Below, in pieces: positions 42,434 to 50,868 of a stretch of DNA of 64,000 bases; position 1 is the first letter of the stretch; every line of letters begins with the position of its first letter. A model generated the notes under the pieces. The model made no database searches, was not told where the DNA came from, and saw only the letters and a program-made list of their open reading frames with translations. The position numbers were made by a program, and so were the translations under genes. Source of the stretch: Glaciihabitans sp. INWT7 (GTDB lineage Bacteria > Actinomycetota > Actinomycetes > Actinomycetales > Microbacteriaceae); assembly GCF_014217685.1 (NCBI RefSeq), contig NZ_CP043653.1, positions 372,001-436,000 on the forward strand, in the 5' to 3' direction.

Positions 42434-43414
42434 ATGAAGGCATTGCAATTCTCCGCCCAGGATGTTCCAGAGATCGCAGAACTCCCCATCCCCGACATCG
42501 CGGACGATGAAGTTCTGGTCGCGGCCCGATCCGTGGGCGTCTGCCACTCCGACATCGACCTGTTGGAGGGCCGGTACATCATCCCCTTCAGCTACCCGAT
42601 CATCCCCGGACACGAGTGGTCGGGAGAGATCGTGAAGGTGGGACGCAAGGTCACTGGCTTTTCCGTGGGGGACCGGGTGGTGGGGGAATGCGTGATCGCA
42701 GCCGATCACTTCGGTTTCTCGATCAGCGGTGCTGCGGCAGAGTTCTTCGTTGCCAAGCCGTCGTGGTTGCATAAGCTTCCCGACCAGATCTCCTTCACCG
42801 TCGGTGCACTCGTCGAGCCCTTCAGCGTCGCGTACTACGCACTCGTGCGGGCCGGGGGAGTGGATGCGAGCGACACCGTCGTGGTGCTGGGCGCCGGGCC
42901 GGTCGGACTCGCCGTCACTGCCGCGGCTGCCGCGATGGGCGCGGTCACGGTCGTGGTCGAGCCGGCCGAGGGCCGTCGTGGGATCGCACTGTCACTCGGA
43001 GCGAAGCACGCGGTGCATCCGGACGACGTCGTCGCCCTCCTGGCCGACATCACCGCCGGTCGGGGCGCCGATCTCGTGGTCGAGGCATCCGGTCGCCCGG
43101 CGGTGATGGCCACCGCTCTGGAGCTCGTCGCGTTCCAGGGCCGCATCGCCTATATCGGTATCGATGTGGGGCGCGAAGCGTCCGCGAAGCTCGGGCTGAT
43201 CCAGTCGAAGGAATTGCGGATCACCGGATCCATCGGCTCCCCCGGCGTCTGGCCGGAGACCCTGCGCTTCCTTGCGAACAGCGGGATCGACCTCAGCCCT
43301 CTCGTGACCCAGCACTTCGGTGTCGATGAGGCACTCGATGCGCTGGATGCCGCGCACCATCCGGAGTCGACGATCAAGGCGCACATCGACCTGGTCGGCA
43401 CGCTTCCGGCCTGA
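42434..43414 (+). CDS. MDR-family dehydrogenase lacking the structural zinc lobe
   Basis: A 326-residue alcohol-dehydrogenase-like protein. The catalytic site is kept (GVCHSDIDLLEG, GHEWSGEI), but the four-Cys structural zinc loop is absent: the sequence runs VVGECVIAADHFGFSISGAAAEFF. The cofactor motif is GAGPVGLAV. The shorter length reflects this loss, which also occurs in some other MDR branches. Separated by 17 bp from the previous dehydrogenase and last in the operon. Confidence 0.84.
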   Translation: MKALQFSAQDVPEIAELPIPDIADDEVLVAARSVGVCHSDIDLLEGRYIIPFSYPIIPGHEWSGEIVKVGRKVTGFSVGDRVVGECVIAADHFGFSISGAAAEFFVAKPSWLHKLPDQISFTVGALVEPFSVAYYALVRAGGVDASDTVVVLGAGPVGLAVTAAAAAMGAVTVVVEPAEGRRGIALSLGAKHAVHPDDVVALLADITAGRGADLVVEASGRPAVMATALELVAFQGRIAYIGIDVGREASAKLGLIQSKELRITGSIGSPGVWPETLRFLANSGIDLSPLVTQHFGVDEALDALDAAHHPESTIKAHIDLVGTLPA

Positions 43415-43420
43415 CGAATA

Positions 43421-43456
43421 GGGCCGCCCCTCCGGCGGAAGCGGGAGGGACGGCCC
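43421..43456. terminator. Bidirectional terminator between convergent genes
   Basis: GGGCCGCCCCTCC (43421-43433) pairs with 43444-43456, 12 of 13 bases, around a 10-nt loop. It separates the plus-strand enzyme operon from the minus-strand operon ending at 43477. Confidence 0.7.
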
Positions 43457-43476
43457 GGAGTAGCCGGATTCGCCCG

Positions 43477-44559
43477 TTACGGAATGATCCGCGCAGCCCG
43501 GTAGCGGTCGACCTTGTCGAAGAAGCTGTCCGGGGTTCCTCGGAAGTTCAAGAAACCGGCCTTCCGGCTCTTGGTCATATCGGTGAGGCACTCGATCTCG
43601 CGCCCGAGGTCGCCGTCGGAATGCCACCAGGAGGCAAGCCGCCCGAGGTCCGTCTCGACGAGTCCGTTCTTCTCGGCGATGCCGGCCCAGGTCTGCTCCA
43701 TCCCGCGCATCTGGTCCGCGAGGAGGCGGGGTTCGCCCTCGAATCCCTCCCAGTCGAGACCGAAGTGCTCGGCGATACGAGGCCACAGCCAGCGCCAGCG
43801 GAAGACGTCGCCGTTGGCGATGTTGAAGGCCTCGTTCTCGGCCTCTGGATGGGTGCCGGCCCAGATCAACTGCTCTCCGAGCAGGTCGGCATCCGTCACA
43901 TCGGTGAGGCCGTTCCACTGCGTGGCGGAGCCGGGAAAGACGAAGGGGAGGCCGAGTTCCTTGCAGATGGTGGCGTACACCGACAGGGTGAGCGCCATGT
44001 TCATGGCGTTTCCGGTGGCGAAACCGAAGACGGTGTGGGCGCGGTGCACGCTCCAGGTGAACCCGTTGCGCTCGGCCGAGCTGAACACCTCGTCCTCCTG
44101 CGCGTAATAGAAGTTCGGGAAGTCGAGGCGCGGCTCCTCCTCGTGGAATGGGGTATCCGCCATCACGCCCTGCCCGTAGAACTCGAATGGCCCGAGGTAG
44201 TGCTTGAGCCCGGTGAGCAGCGAGACATGGCGCACCGACTTCTCGGGCTCGAGAGCGGCGAGCACGTTGCGAACCGTGGCGCTGTTCACTTCGATGTTCT
44301 GAGCCTCCGTGTCGTGTCGCATCCAGGCGGTGATGATCACAAGCTCCGGCGCCGATCCGGCGAGGGCCGAGGCGAGACCGTCCGGGTCGAGCAGGTCGGC
44401 GACCGCGTTGGTCACTCCGGGGATCTGCACGGATCCGCTGCGGGACAGACCGGTGACCTGCCAGCCCTGCTCGGCGAGCTGGCGGCTCACCGTCTGGCCG
44501 GCGATGCCGGTGGAACCGACGACGAGCGCTCTGCGCTGATCCGTCTGTGTAGTTGTCAT
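43477..44559 (-). CDS. PRISE-type SDR (progesterone 5-beta-reductase/iridoid synthase-like)
   Basis: A 360-residue extended SDR. The N-terminal NADP motif RALVVGSTGIAGQTV and GWQVTGLSRSG, together with LLTGLKHYLGPFEFYGQG and NFYYAQEDEVF (catalytic Tyr in the PRISE position), place it in the PRISE family, whose members reduce activated C=C bonds of enones. The ATG at 44559 is taken because the extra 19 upstream codons look unlike the family. Last gene of the minus-strand operon. Confidence 0.82.
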   Translation of the reverse strand: MTTTQTDQRRALVVGSTGIAGQTVSRQLAEQGWQVTGLSRSGSVQIPGVTNAVADLLDPDGLASALAGSAPELVIITAWMRHDTEAQNIEVNSATVRNVLAALEPEKSVRHVSLLTGLKHYLGPFEFYGQGVMADTPFHEEEPRLDFPNFYYAQEDEVFSSAERNGFTWSVHRAHTVFGFATGNAMNMALTLSVYATICKELGLPFVFPGSATQWNGLTDVTDADLLGEQLIWAGTHPEAENEAFNIANGDVFRWRWLWPRIAEHFGLDWEGFEGEPRLLADQMRGMEQTWAGIAEKNGLVETDLGRLASWWHSDGDLGREIECLTDMTKSRKAGFLNFRGTPDSFFDKVDRYRAARIIP

Positions 44560-44616
44560 GGGGCTGTGGACCTCTCTGTTGATCGTGTGTGACCGTGATG
44601 GTGATGCATGGCGCAA

Positions 44617-45501
44617 TCAGTCGGGCTGTACGAGCCCGCGGGTGACCTCGGCGATAGCCGACCAGTCGAGACCGGCCAGCGCCGGATCGGCCAGCGCCGA
44701 CTCGAAGACGTCTCTCAGCACCGGAGCCGATGGCAGCGTGACGCCATGGGCGGCCGCGGCCTGTTCGGTGAGTGCGAGATCCTTGAGTCCGAGCGCGACA
44801 GTGAATCCGGGGGGCGAGTACGCCTTGCGCGCGATGAGAGCGCCATAGCCGGTGTATGCCGCCCCGGTGAACGCGGCGTCGGTGAGGATCTCGACGAAAG
44901 TCTCACCGTCGACCCCTCCCCGCTCGATGAGCGTCACCGACTCGGCGAGGGCCTGCAGGGCGTGGATCAGGTTGTAGTTCACGCCGATCTTCACCAGGTT
45001 CGCGTTCCTCGGCTGGGCCCCGACCACCCAGGTGCGCTTGCCCAGGATGTCGAGATAGGGCTTGGCGCGCTCGACGGCGCTGGCACTGCCCGCCGCAACG
45101 ATGTTGAGGGTGCCGCTCGCGGCGAGGTTCGCGCGGCCGAGGACAGGAGCGGCCACATACTCCACGCCAGCCTGTCGATGCACCTCGACCAACCGGTCCG
45201 TCGCCGCGAGACTGAGGGTGGAATGGCAGACGTGCAGCGACCCTGCTGGCGCCGCCGTAAGCGACTCGGCGGTGAAGGTCGCTTCCGCGGCATCGTCGTT
45301 GGAGAGCATCGAGAAGAACAAGCCGGTGGCGATCGCCTCGCCGGCGTTCTCAGCGCGCTCGGCCCCGGCGTCCACAACCGCATCGGCGGCAGAGGCAGTG
45401 CGATTCCACACCCGGATGGAATGTCCGGAGTCGAGCAGGTGGCGGGCCATCGCCGCGCCCATCGTGCCGAGTCCGAGGAAGCCGAGTTGCGGCATTGTCA
45501 T
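44617..45501 (-). CDS. 3-hydroxyisobutyrate dehydrogenase-family oxidoreductase
   Basis: A 294-residue beta-hydroxyacid dehydrogenase. LGFLGLGTMGAAMARHLL binds NAD(P), ASGTLNIVAAGS is the substrate loop, and NLVKIGVNYNL contains the catalytic Lys. The fold and length match 3-HIBADH, tartronate semialdehyde reductase and imine reductases. It overlaps the aldehyde dehydrogenase stop by 4 nt (ATGA). With that enzyme it could oxidise a hydroxy-acid or semialdehyde intermediate. Confidence 0.87.
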   Translation of the reverse strand: MTMPQLGFLGLGTMGAAMARHLLDSGHSIRVWNRTASAADAVVDAGAERAENAGEAIATGLFFSMLSNDDAAEATFTAESLTAAPAGSLHVCHSTLSLAATDRLVEVHRQAGVEYVAAPVLGRANLAASGTLNIVAAGSASAVERAKPYLDILGKRTWVVGAQPRNANLVKIGVNYNLIHALQALAESVTLIERGGVDGETFVEILTDAAFTGAAYTGYGALIARKAYSPPGFTVALGLKDLALTEQAAAAHGVTLPSAPVLRDVFESALADPALAGLDWSAIAEVTRGLVQPD

Positions 45502-46874
45502 CCCTCCCAGATCGTCTTGAGGTTGCAGAACTCACGGATTCCCGCCGCGGCGAGTTCCCGTCCGTATCCGGACACCTTGATGCCACCGAACGGCAATTCG
45601 GGGTAGGAGATCGTCATGTCGTTGACGAACACCGCTCCCGCCTGGAGTTCGCGCGTGAAGTAGGCGCGCTCGCCCTCATCCGTGGTCCACACGTTCGAGC
45701 TGAGGCCGAAGTCGGTGCCGTTGGCGATGGCGAGGGCCTCCGCCGCATCCGCCACCCGGTAGAGGCTTGCGACCGGGCCGAAGGTCTCCTCGAGATACAG
45801 GCGCATCTCCCGAGTGATGCCCTCGATGATGGTGGGCGGGTAGAACCATCCCGGTCCAGGGGGCATCGCGCCTCCGACGAGGGCGGTTGCCCCTTTGCCG
45901 AGCGCGTCGTCAACGAGCGCGGCCAGATCCCGGCGCCCTCCCTCGGTGGAGACCGGGCCGACCTCGGTGTCGGGGTCCATTGGATCGCCGACGCGCAGTG
46001 CTGCCATCCGGGAGACAAACAGCTCGCGGAACTCGTCGTACACGTCCGAGTGCACGATGAATCGCTTGGCGGCGATGCAGGACTGACCGTTATTGCCGGT
46101 GCGCGAGGTGACGGCGAGCGCCACTGCCGCGGGAACATCCGCGCTCGGCATGACGATGAATGGATCAGACCCGCCGAGCTCCAGAACCGCTTTCTTGATG
46201 CTGCCGCCCGCGATGGAGGCGACTGATCGACCCGCGGGCTCCGAGCCGGTCAGCGTCACTGCCACCACCCGTCGGTCTTCGATGACCGTTTTGACCTCTG
46301 CGGAGCCGATCAGCAGCGTGGAGAACGCACCCTCCGGGAATCCGCCGCGGGTGAACAGGGTGTCGAGGTACAGGGCAGTCTGCGGAACGTTCGACGCGTG
46401 CTTCAGCAAGCCGATGTTCCCCGCCATCAGGGCCGGCGCTGCGAAGCGGATGACCTGCCAGAGTGGGTAGTTCCAGGGCATGACGGCGAGCACGATCCCG
46501 AGCGGCTGGTAGATGGCTCGTGCGGAGCTCGCGCCGACAGAAGAGGGATCGTCAAGCACCTCGTCGGCGAGAAAGCCTTCGGCATTCGCGGCGTAGAAGC
46601 GCATGTTTTTTGCGCATTTGAGCGCCTCAGCCCGCGCGGAGGCCAGGGTCTTGCCCATCTCGATGGTGAGGATGCGGGCGATCATCTCCACCTCGGACTC
46701 GAGCAACTCCGCGGTGGCGATCATCCACTCCGCCCGCTGGGCGAAGGTGGTCGCGTGCAACGTCTCGAACGCACGACTTGCCGTCACGAGCCGAGTCTCG
46801 ACCTCCTCCGGCGTGTGGGCCGTGAAGCTGCGCTCGGTGAGTCCGGTGGTGGGGTTGACAGTGGCGATCGCCAT
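45498..46874 (-). CDS. NAD(P)-dependent aldehyde dehydrogenase (succinate-semialdehyde type)
   Basis: A 458-residue ALDH. Cofactor region VMPWNYPLWQ, LTGSEPAGRSV, catalytic Glu in VLELGGSDPFIV and catalytic Cys in RTGNNGQSCIAAKRF are intact. Short N-terminus and sequence resemble GabD-like enzymes. AGGAG about 8 nt before the ATG at 46874 decides the start against the longer upstream frame. First gene of the three-gene minus-strand operon, divergent from an XRE-cupin gene. Confidence 0.9.
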   Translation of the reverse strand: MAIATVNPTTGLTERSFTAHTPEEVETRLVTASRAFETLHATTFAQRAEWMIATAELLESEVEMIARILTIEMGKTLASARAEALKCAKNMRFYAANAEGFLADEVLDDPSSVGASSARAIYQPLGIVLAVMPWNYPLWQVIRFAAPALMAGNIGLLKHASNVPQTALYLDTLFTRGGFPEGAFSTLLIGSAEVKTVIEDRRVVAVTLTGSEPAGRSVASIAGGSIKKAVLELGGSDPFIVMPSADVPAAVALAVTSRTGNNGQSCIAAKRFIVHSDVYDEFRELFVSRMAALRVGDPMDPDTEVGPVSTEGGRRDLAALVDDALGKGATALVGGAMPPGPGWFYPPTIIEGITREMRLYLEETFGPVASLYRVADAAEALAIANGTDFGLSSNVWTTDEGERAYFTRELQAGAVFVNDMTISYPELPFGGIKVSGYGRELAAAGIREFCNLKTIWEG

Positions 46875-46961
46875 GAGATTGCTCCTGAAAGACGGGATGG
46901 CCCCTGGCCGATTTCCCGACATCCGCACGGATGCGCACTTCCGACCCTGGACATGTGCAGT

Positions 46962-46978
46962 TACAGTGAACACTACAG
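46962..46978. promoter_or_regulatory. Candidate XRE-cupin operator in the aldehyde dehydrogenase/XRE gap
   Basis: TACAGTGAACACTACAG shares TACAGTGA with 39031-39046 and TGAACACT with the reverse strand of 31659-31673. All three lie upstream of cluster operons. TACAGT could also act as a -10 box. Confidence 0.4.
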
Positions 46979-47125
46979 GGGTTCAGCGCGGCGCTCAATG
47001 CCACCCCGCCAGGCCCTGTGTATATTGGTCCCACCCCGATCAGGGGTTCGAGCAGCCTCATCAGAGCCCGTCACCCGGCCCCGTGCCGGTCGTCCTGCCC
47101 GAGCTGGACATTCGTGAAGGTATCC

Positions 47126-47767
47126 ATGGAGAGTTTGGGTTCGCGCCTGAAGGACATCAGGCTCAAGGCGGGGCTCACCCTGCGCGAATTGGCCCGACAG
47201 GCCGAAGTGTCGCCGTCGTTCGTCTCGCAGATCGAGAATGGCAAGTCGCAACCCTCAGTGGCCACCCTCTACGTCTTCTCGCAGTTGCTCGACGTGTCGG
47301 TCGACGAGCTCTTCGAGGCGCGAGATCCCCATCCTCAGCCCGCCCGGTTCGTCGGACAGGAGGAAGGGTGGGAGCCCGGGGGACCGAAGAATCCCACCAG
47401 CGCGTGGCCACCGACCGCGTACTCCAACCGGGTTTCCGTGGTGCACCCGACCCATCGGCCGCATCTCAACATGGCTGAGGGAGTGGTCTGGGAGAGGCTG
47501 GCGGCGACCCCTGAACACGCCGCCAACTTCATGAAGATCACCTACGCGCCGGGGGCGACCTCGACCGCTGGCGGCGACCTCGTGAGCCATGTCGGGTGGG
47601 AGTACGGCTACGTGCTCGAGGGCGAGCTCGAGGTCACGATCGGAGAAGAGGTCTTCCACCTGCATTCGGGCGAATCACTCGGATTCGATTCGGCCATCCC
47701 CCATGTGCTCCGCAACCCGGGCGAGACGGAGTTCGTGGGCCTGTGGTTCGTGCACGGCACGTCCTGA
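47126..47767 (+). CDS. XRE-family regulator with C-terminal cupin domain (paralog of 36696 gene)
   Basis: A 213-residue regulator: HTH at residues 5-60 (LKDIRLKAGLTLRELARQAEVSPSFVSQIENGKSQPSVATLY) and cupin at ~135-208 (HVGWEYGYVLEGELEVTIGEEVFHLHSGESLGFDSAIPHVLRN). Near-identical stretches with the 36696 protein show a recent duplication. The ATG at 47126 has GTGAAGG just upstream; the frame continues 36 codons further up but is not family-like. It is divergent from the aldehyde dehydrogenase operon, which it probably controls. Confidence 0.9.
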   Translation: MESLGSRLKDIRLKAGLTLRELARQAEVSPSFVSQIENGKSQPSVATLYVFSQLLDVSVDELFEARDPHPQPARFVGQEEGWEPGGPKNPTSAWPPTAYSNRVSVVHPTHRPHLNMAEGVVWERLAATPEHAANFMKITYAPGATSTAGGDLVSHVGWEYGYVLEGELEVTIGEEVFHLHSGESLGFDSAIPHVLRNPGETEFVGLWFVHGTS

Positions 47768-47774
47768 CGGCGAA

Positions 47775-48401
47775 TCAGACCTCGCCGCTCACCTTCAGCC
47801 AGATGCCGCTGGCGGGCTCAACGCCGGAGTTGTGGAAGCGATGCGGTCGCGCGGGATCGAAGCTGAACGAGTCGCCGGCGCGGAGCTTGACCGTGGAGTC
47901 TTCCAGCTCGAGATCGAGTTCGCCGGCGACGAGGTAGGCGTTCTCGCTGCCCGGGTGAGTCATCAACGATCCGTCGGACGAGCTCGATGCGCCCGGCTCG
48001 TACGTCACGAGCACTGCTTCTGCGAGGCTGAGCGGGGCTGAAGCGACCAGTTCCCAGCGCACACCATTTCCGATCTCGAGGATCGGCCGCGCGCCGGATG
48101 CCCGGTGCTCGAGTCGTGCACCGGAGGCGAGCGCGTCCGCCTCCGCTCTGCCGGGTGCTCCCGTATCGGTAGCCGCTCCGGGGACGCGACTCACGGTGAG
48201 GGGGAGACCCATCACCTGGTCGAGGGAGATTCCGAAGAAGTTCACCAGGGCGTACAACGTGCTCACCGAGGGTTGCGTGTGGCCGAGCTCGATCTGGGAG
48301 ATGAGGGCAGCCGAGACGCCGATCTCGGCGGCGACTCCACGCAGGCTCAACCCGCGGTCGGTACGGGCTGCCTTGAGGCGCAGGGCGAGATCGGAAGCCA
48401 T
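47775..48401 (-). CDS. XRE-family regulator with cupin domain (distinct subfamily)
   Basis: A 208-residue regulator. HTH residues 5-60 (LKAARTDRGLSLRGVAAEIGVSAALISQIELGHTQPSVSTLY) and a cupin (GSENAYLVAGELDLELEDSTVKLRAGDSFSFDPARPHRFHN) are present, but the sequence is only distantly related to the 36696/47126 pair. A perfect palindrome 16 bp upstream of its start is its likely operator. It is convergent with the 47126 regulator and divergent from the EboE-like gene. Confidence 0.89.
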   Translation of the reverse strand: MASDLALRLKAARTDRGLSLRGVAAEIGVSAALISQIELGHTQPSVSTLYALVNFFGISLDQVMGLPLTVSRVPGAATDTGAPGRAEADALASGARLEHRASGARPILEIGNGVRWELVASAPLSLAEAVLVTYEPGASSSSDGSLMTHPGSENAYLVAGELDLELEDSTVKLRAGDSFSFDPARPHRFHNSGVEPASGIWLKVSGEV

Positions 48402-48416
48402 CCGAATCCTCCAGTC

Positions 48417-48437
48417 TTGTAAAGCTTGACTTTACAA
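48417..48437. promoter_or_regulatory. Palindromic operator between the XRE and EboE-like genes
   Basis: TTGTAAAG (48417-48424), 5 nt, then CTTTACAA (48430-48437): perfect 8-bp arms, AT-rich in GC-rich DNA. Placed to control both the XRE gene and the divergent EboE-like operon. One arm recurs at 31769-31776 over a -10 box. Confidence 0.72.
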
Positions 48438-48582
48438 CACGCGCGCACGACCATGGAGGAGATCGTTAACAGTCACTAAACACATGCGCGAATGCCCGAA
48501 CCGAAAAGTCCCTCGCGGGACGGCTTCGGCATTCGCAGGCGCGACACTCTCGTCATCGGGGACGAGGAGAAAGAAGCTTCCC

Positions 48583-49791
48583 ATGGATCTCGGCAACGGC
48601 CTCGGCCACCTCACCTACTCGACCCTGGTTCACGCGGGGGACACCTGGGATGAGATGAAAAACAGCCTCCACTCTTTCGTGCCCGCCGTGAAGGAGCGAG
48701 TCGCGCCCGACCAGCGTTTCGGTGTCTCGCTCCGCATCTCGGCGGCATCCGCCCGTACTCTCACCGAGCAACCGGCCGAGCGTGCAGAACTCACGCAGTT
48801 TCTCGACGACCACGACCTCTACGTCTACACGGTCAACGCGTTCCCGTACGGTCCGTTCAAGGGCGACCTCGTGATGGAGCGGGTCTACGAGCCCGATTGG
48901 GCCACGGATGACCGGGTCGCCTACACGAACTCGGTCGCCGACATCCTCGCGGAGATCGCGCCGACGGATATCAGCCCCAGCATCCAGACTGCCCCGCTCG
49001 CCTTCGCGCCGAACGTGGTCGACGACGACTACATCACCCACTTCACCACCAATCTGCTGCGGGTCGTCGCTCACCTCTCCGAGCTGGAGGCGAGCTCGGG
49101 CCGCCGGGTGAAGCTCGCGTTGGAACCCGAACCCGCCTGCTTCCTCGAGACCACCGCGGAAACCGTGGAGTACTTCACCACCCGGATCTACTCGACGGCC
49201 GGCATCTCCGAGCTCGCCCGGCTCACCGGACTGCCGATGTCAGAGGCGGAGGGAGCCATGCGCCGCTATCTCGGTGTCGTCTTCGACATCGGGCACCAGG
49301 CGGTCGGCTTCGAGGACATCCCGGCGTCGCTGCGCAGTCTCGTCGAGGCGGGCATCCCGATCTTCAAACTGCAGGAGGCGGCGGCGCTCTGGGTGAAGGA
49401 CCTGACTCTCGACATCGTTCCCCAGTTGCGCGTCTTCACCGACACGATCTATCTGAGCCAGACCACGATGCGCCGCGGGGGAGAGGTGACGAAGTTCCTC
49501 ACGCTGGGTGAAGCGCTCGATGCATTCGAGGCCGATCCCCGCCCCACCGAGATCCGCACTCACTTTCACGTGCCCGTGTTCCTCGAGGAACTCGGCCCGT
49601 TCGTCACGACCAGGTTCGCCGTGCAGGAGGCTCTGGCGATGCACCGCGAGACGCCGCTCTCCGATCACCTCGAGATCGAGACCTACACCTGGGACGTGCT
49701 TCCCGCCGATCTCAAGACCGGAGACATCACCGACTACGTCACGCGCGAGCTCGAGTTCGTGCGCGGCGAACTGCTGGACCCGCGTCCGTGA
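48583..49791 (+). CDS. EboE-like TIM-barrel protein
   Basis: A 402-residue protein resembling EboE of the ebo metabolite-traffic cluster and, more distantly, sugar isomerase barrels: LGHLTYSTLVHAGDTWDEM, FGVSLRISAASARTL, VYTVNAFPYGPFKGDLVMERVYEPDW, VKLALEPEPACFLETTAET and GVVFDIGHQAVGFED (likely metal ligands Glu, Asp, His). No other ebo genes are here. GAGGAGA lies about 13 nt before the ATG at 48583, which starts the conserved part; the frame extends 33 codons further up. It overlaps the dehydrogenase GTG by 4 nt, so an isomerase-like step in the same pathway is plausible. Confidence 0.75.
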   Translation: MDLGNGLGHLTYSTLVHAGDTWDEMKNSLHSFVPAVKERVAPDQRFGVSLRISAASARTLTEQPAERAELTQFLDDHDLYVYTVNAFPYGPFKGDLVMERVYEPDWATDDRVAYTNSVADILAEIAPTDISPSIQTAPLAFAPNVVDDDYITHFTTNLLRVVAHLSELEASSGRRVKLALEPEPACFLETTAETVEYFTTRIYSTAGISELARLTGLPMSEAEGAMRRYLGVVFDIGHQAVGFEDIPASLRSLVEAGIPIFKLQEAAALWVKDLTLDIVPQLRVFTDTIYLSQTTMRRGGEVTKFLTLGEALDAFEADPRPTEIRTHFHVPVFLEELGPFVTTRFAVQEALAMHRETPLSDHLEIETYTWDVLPADLKTGDITDYVTRELEFVRGELLDPRP

Positions 49792-50852
49792 GGGCCGCGG
49801 TCTTCCATGCCGCCGGCGACATCCGTGTCGAGGATGTCGACCGCCCCGCCGGTCCGGCCGCCGGCCAGGTGCTCGTCGCACCCCTGTGGTGCGGCATCTG
49901 CGGCACCGACCTGCACGAGTATGCGCAGGGCCCGATCGTGATCCCGACCACGCCGCATCCTCTCACTGCGGCGTGCGGAGCCCAGATCCTCGGTCACGAG
50001 TTCTCGGCCACGGTGATCGAGACCGGTGCGGGGGTCACCAACGTCGTCGCCGGCCAGCGGGTGTCGATCATGCCGCTGCTCTCCTGCGGGGAGTGCTATT
50101 TCTGCCGTCGCGGTCTCAACCACCTCTGCCGCGTCATGGCGGCGGTCGGACTCAGCTACCAGTCCGGCGGCATCGCCGAACTGGCCATCGTGCCCGCTGC
50201 CAACGTCTTCGCGCTGCCCGACGGCGTCTCCGATCTGCAGGGCGCGGTTGTGGAGCCGGGAGCGGTGGCGGCCTACGGCGTCGACACGGCGGGCGTCCGT
50301 CCGGGCGACACGGTGCTCATCACCGGTGCCGGGCCGATCGGCGCCCTCGCGTCGCTGTACGCGGCATCCCTCGGGGCGAAGGTCTTCGTGTCGGAGATGA
50401 ACCCGGTGCGCGCGGCTCTCGTGCGCGGCTTCGACATCGGCACGGTTCTCGACCCCGGCGCGATCGACGTGCCGGCCTACCTGCGTGATGCGACCGACGG
50501 CATCGGGGTGGATGCCGTGATCGAGTGCTCGGGAAACGAACGCGCGCTCCAGGCGGCCATCGCCTCGGTGCGGTCCGCCGGCCGCATCTCGCAGACGGGA
50601 CTGCACACCAAGCCGGCGTCGATCGACCCGATGGTGCTCTCGGAGCACGACATCACACTCTCGGGCACCTGGTGCTTTCCGGTGACCGACTGGCCGCGCA
50701 TCATCGACCTGATCGAGCGTGGCCGCTACCCGGTGGAGAAGATCGTCACCGCGCAGATCGCCATGGCAGACGTCGTCGAGCGCGGCTTCGAGACCCTGCT
50801 CTCACCCGTCGGCGACCAGGTGAAGGTGCTCGTGAGCGCCGCATCCCTCTAA
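49788..50852 (+). CDS. Zinc-dependent alcohol dehydrogenase, butanediol dehydrogenase-like (paralog of 37367 gene)
   Basis: A 354-residue MDR enzyme with catalytic zinc motif WCGICGTDLHEY and GHEFSATV, structural zinc lobe SCGECYFCRRGLNHLC and NAD motif GAGPIGALAS. Long shared stretches with the gene at 37367 mark a duplication within the cluster. GTG start overlaps the EboE-like stop (GTGA). The two copies may act on different stereoisomers or respond to different regulators. Confidence 0.88.
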   Translation: MRAAVFHAAGDIRVEDVDRPAGPAAGQVLVAPLWCGICGTDLHEYAQGPIVIPTTPHPLTAACGAQILGHEFSATVIETGAGVTNVVAGQRVSIMPLLSCGECYFCRRGLNHLCRVMAAVGLSYQSGGIAELAIVPAANVFALPDGVSDLQGAVVEPGAVAAYGVDTAGVRPGDTVLITGAGPIGALASLYAASLGAKVFVSEMNPVRAALVRGFDIGTVLDPGAIDVPAYLRDATDGIGVDAVIECSGNERALQAAIASVRSAGRISQTGLHTKPASIDPMVLSEHDITLSGTWCFPVTDWPRIIDLIERGRYPVEKIVTAQIAMADVVERGFETLLSPVGDQVKVLVSAASL

Positions 50853-50868
50853 AGTCTCGGAGAATCTC

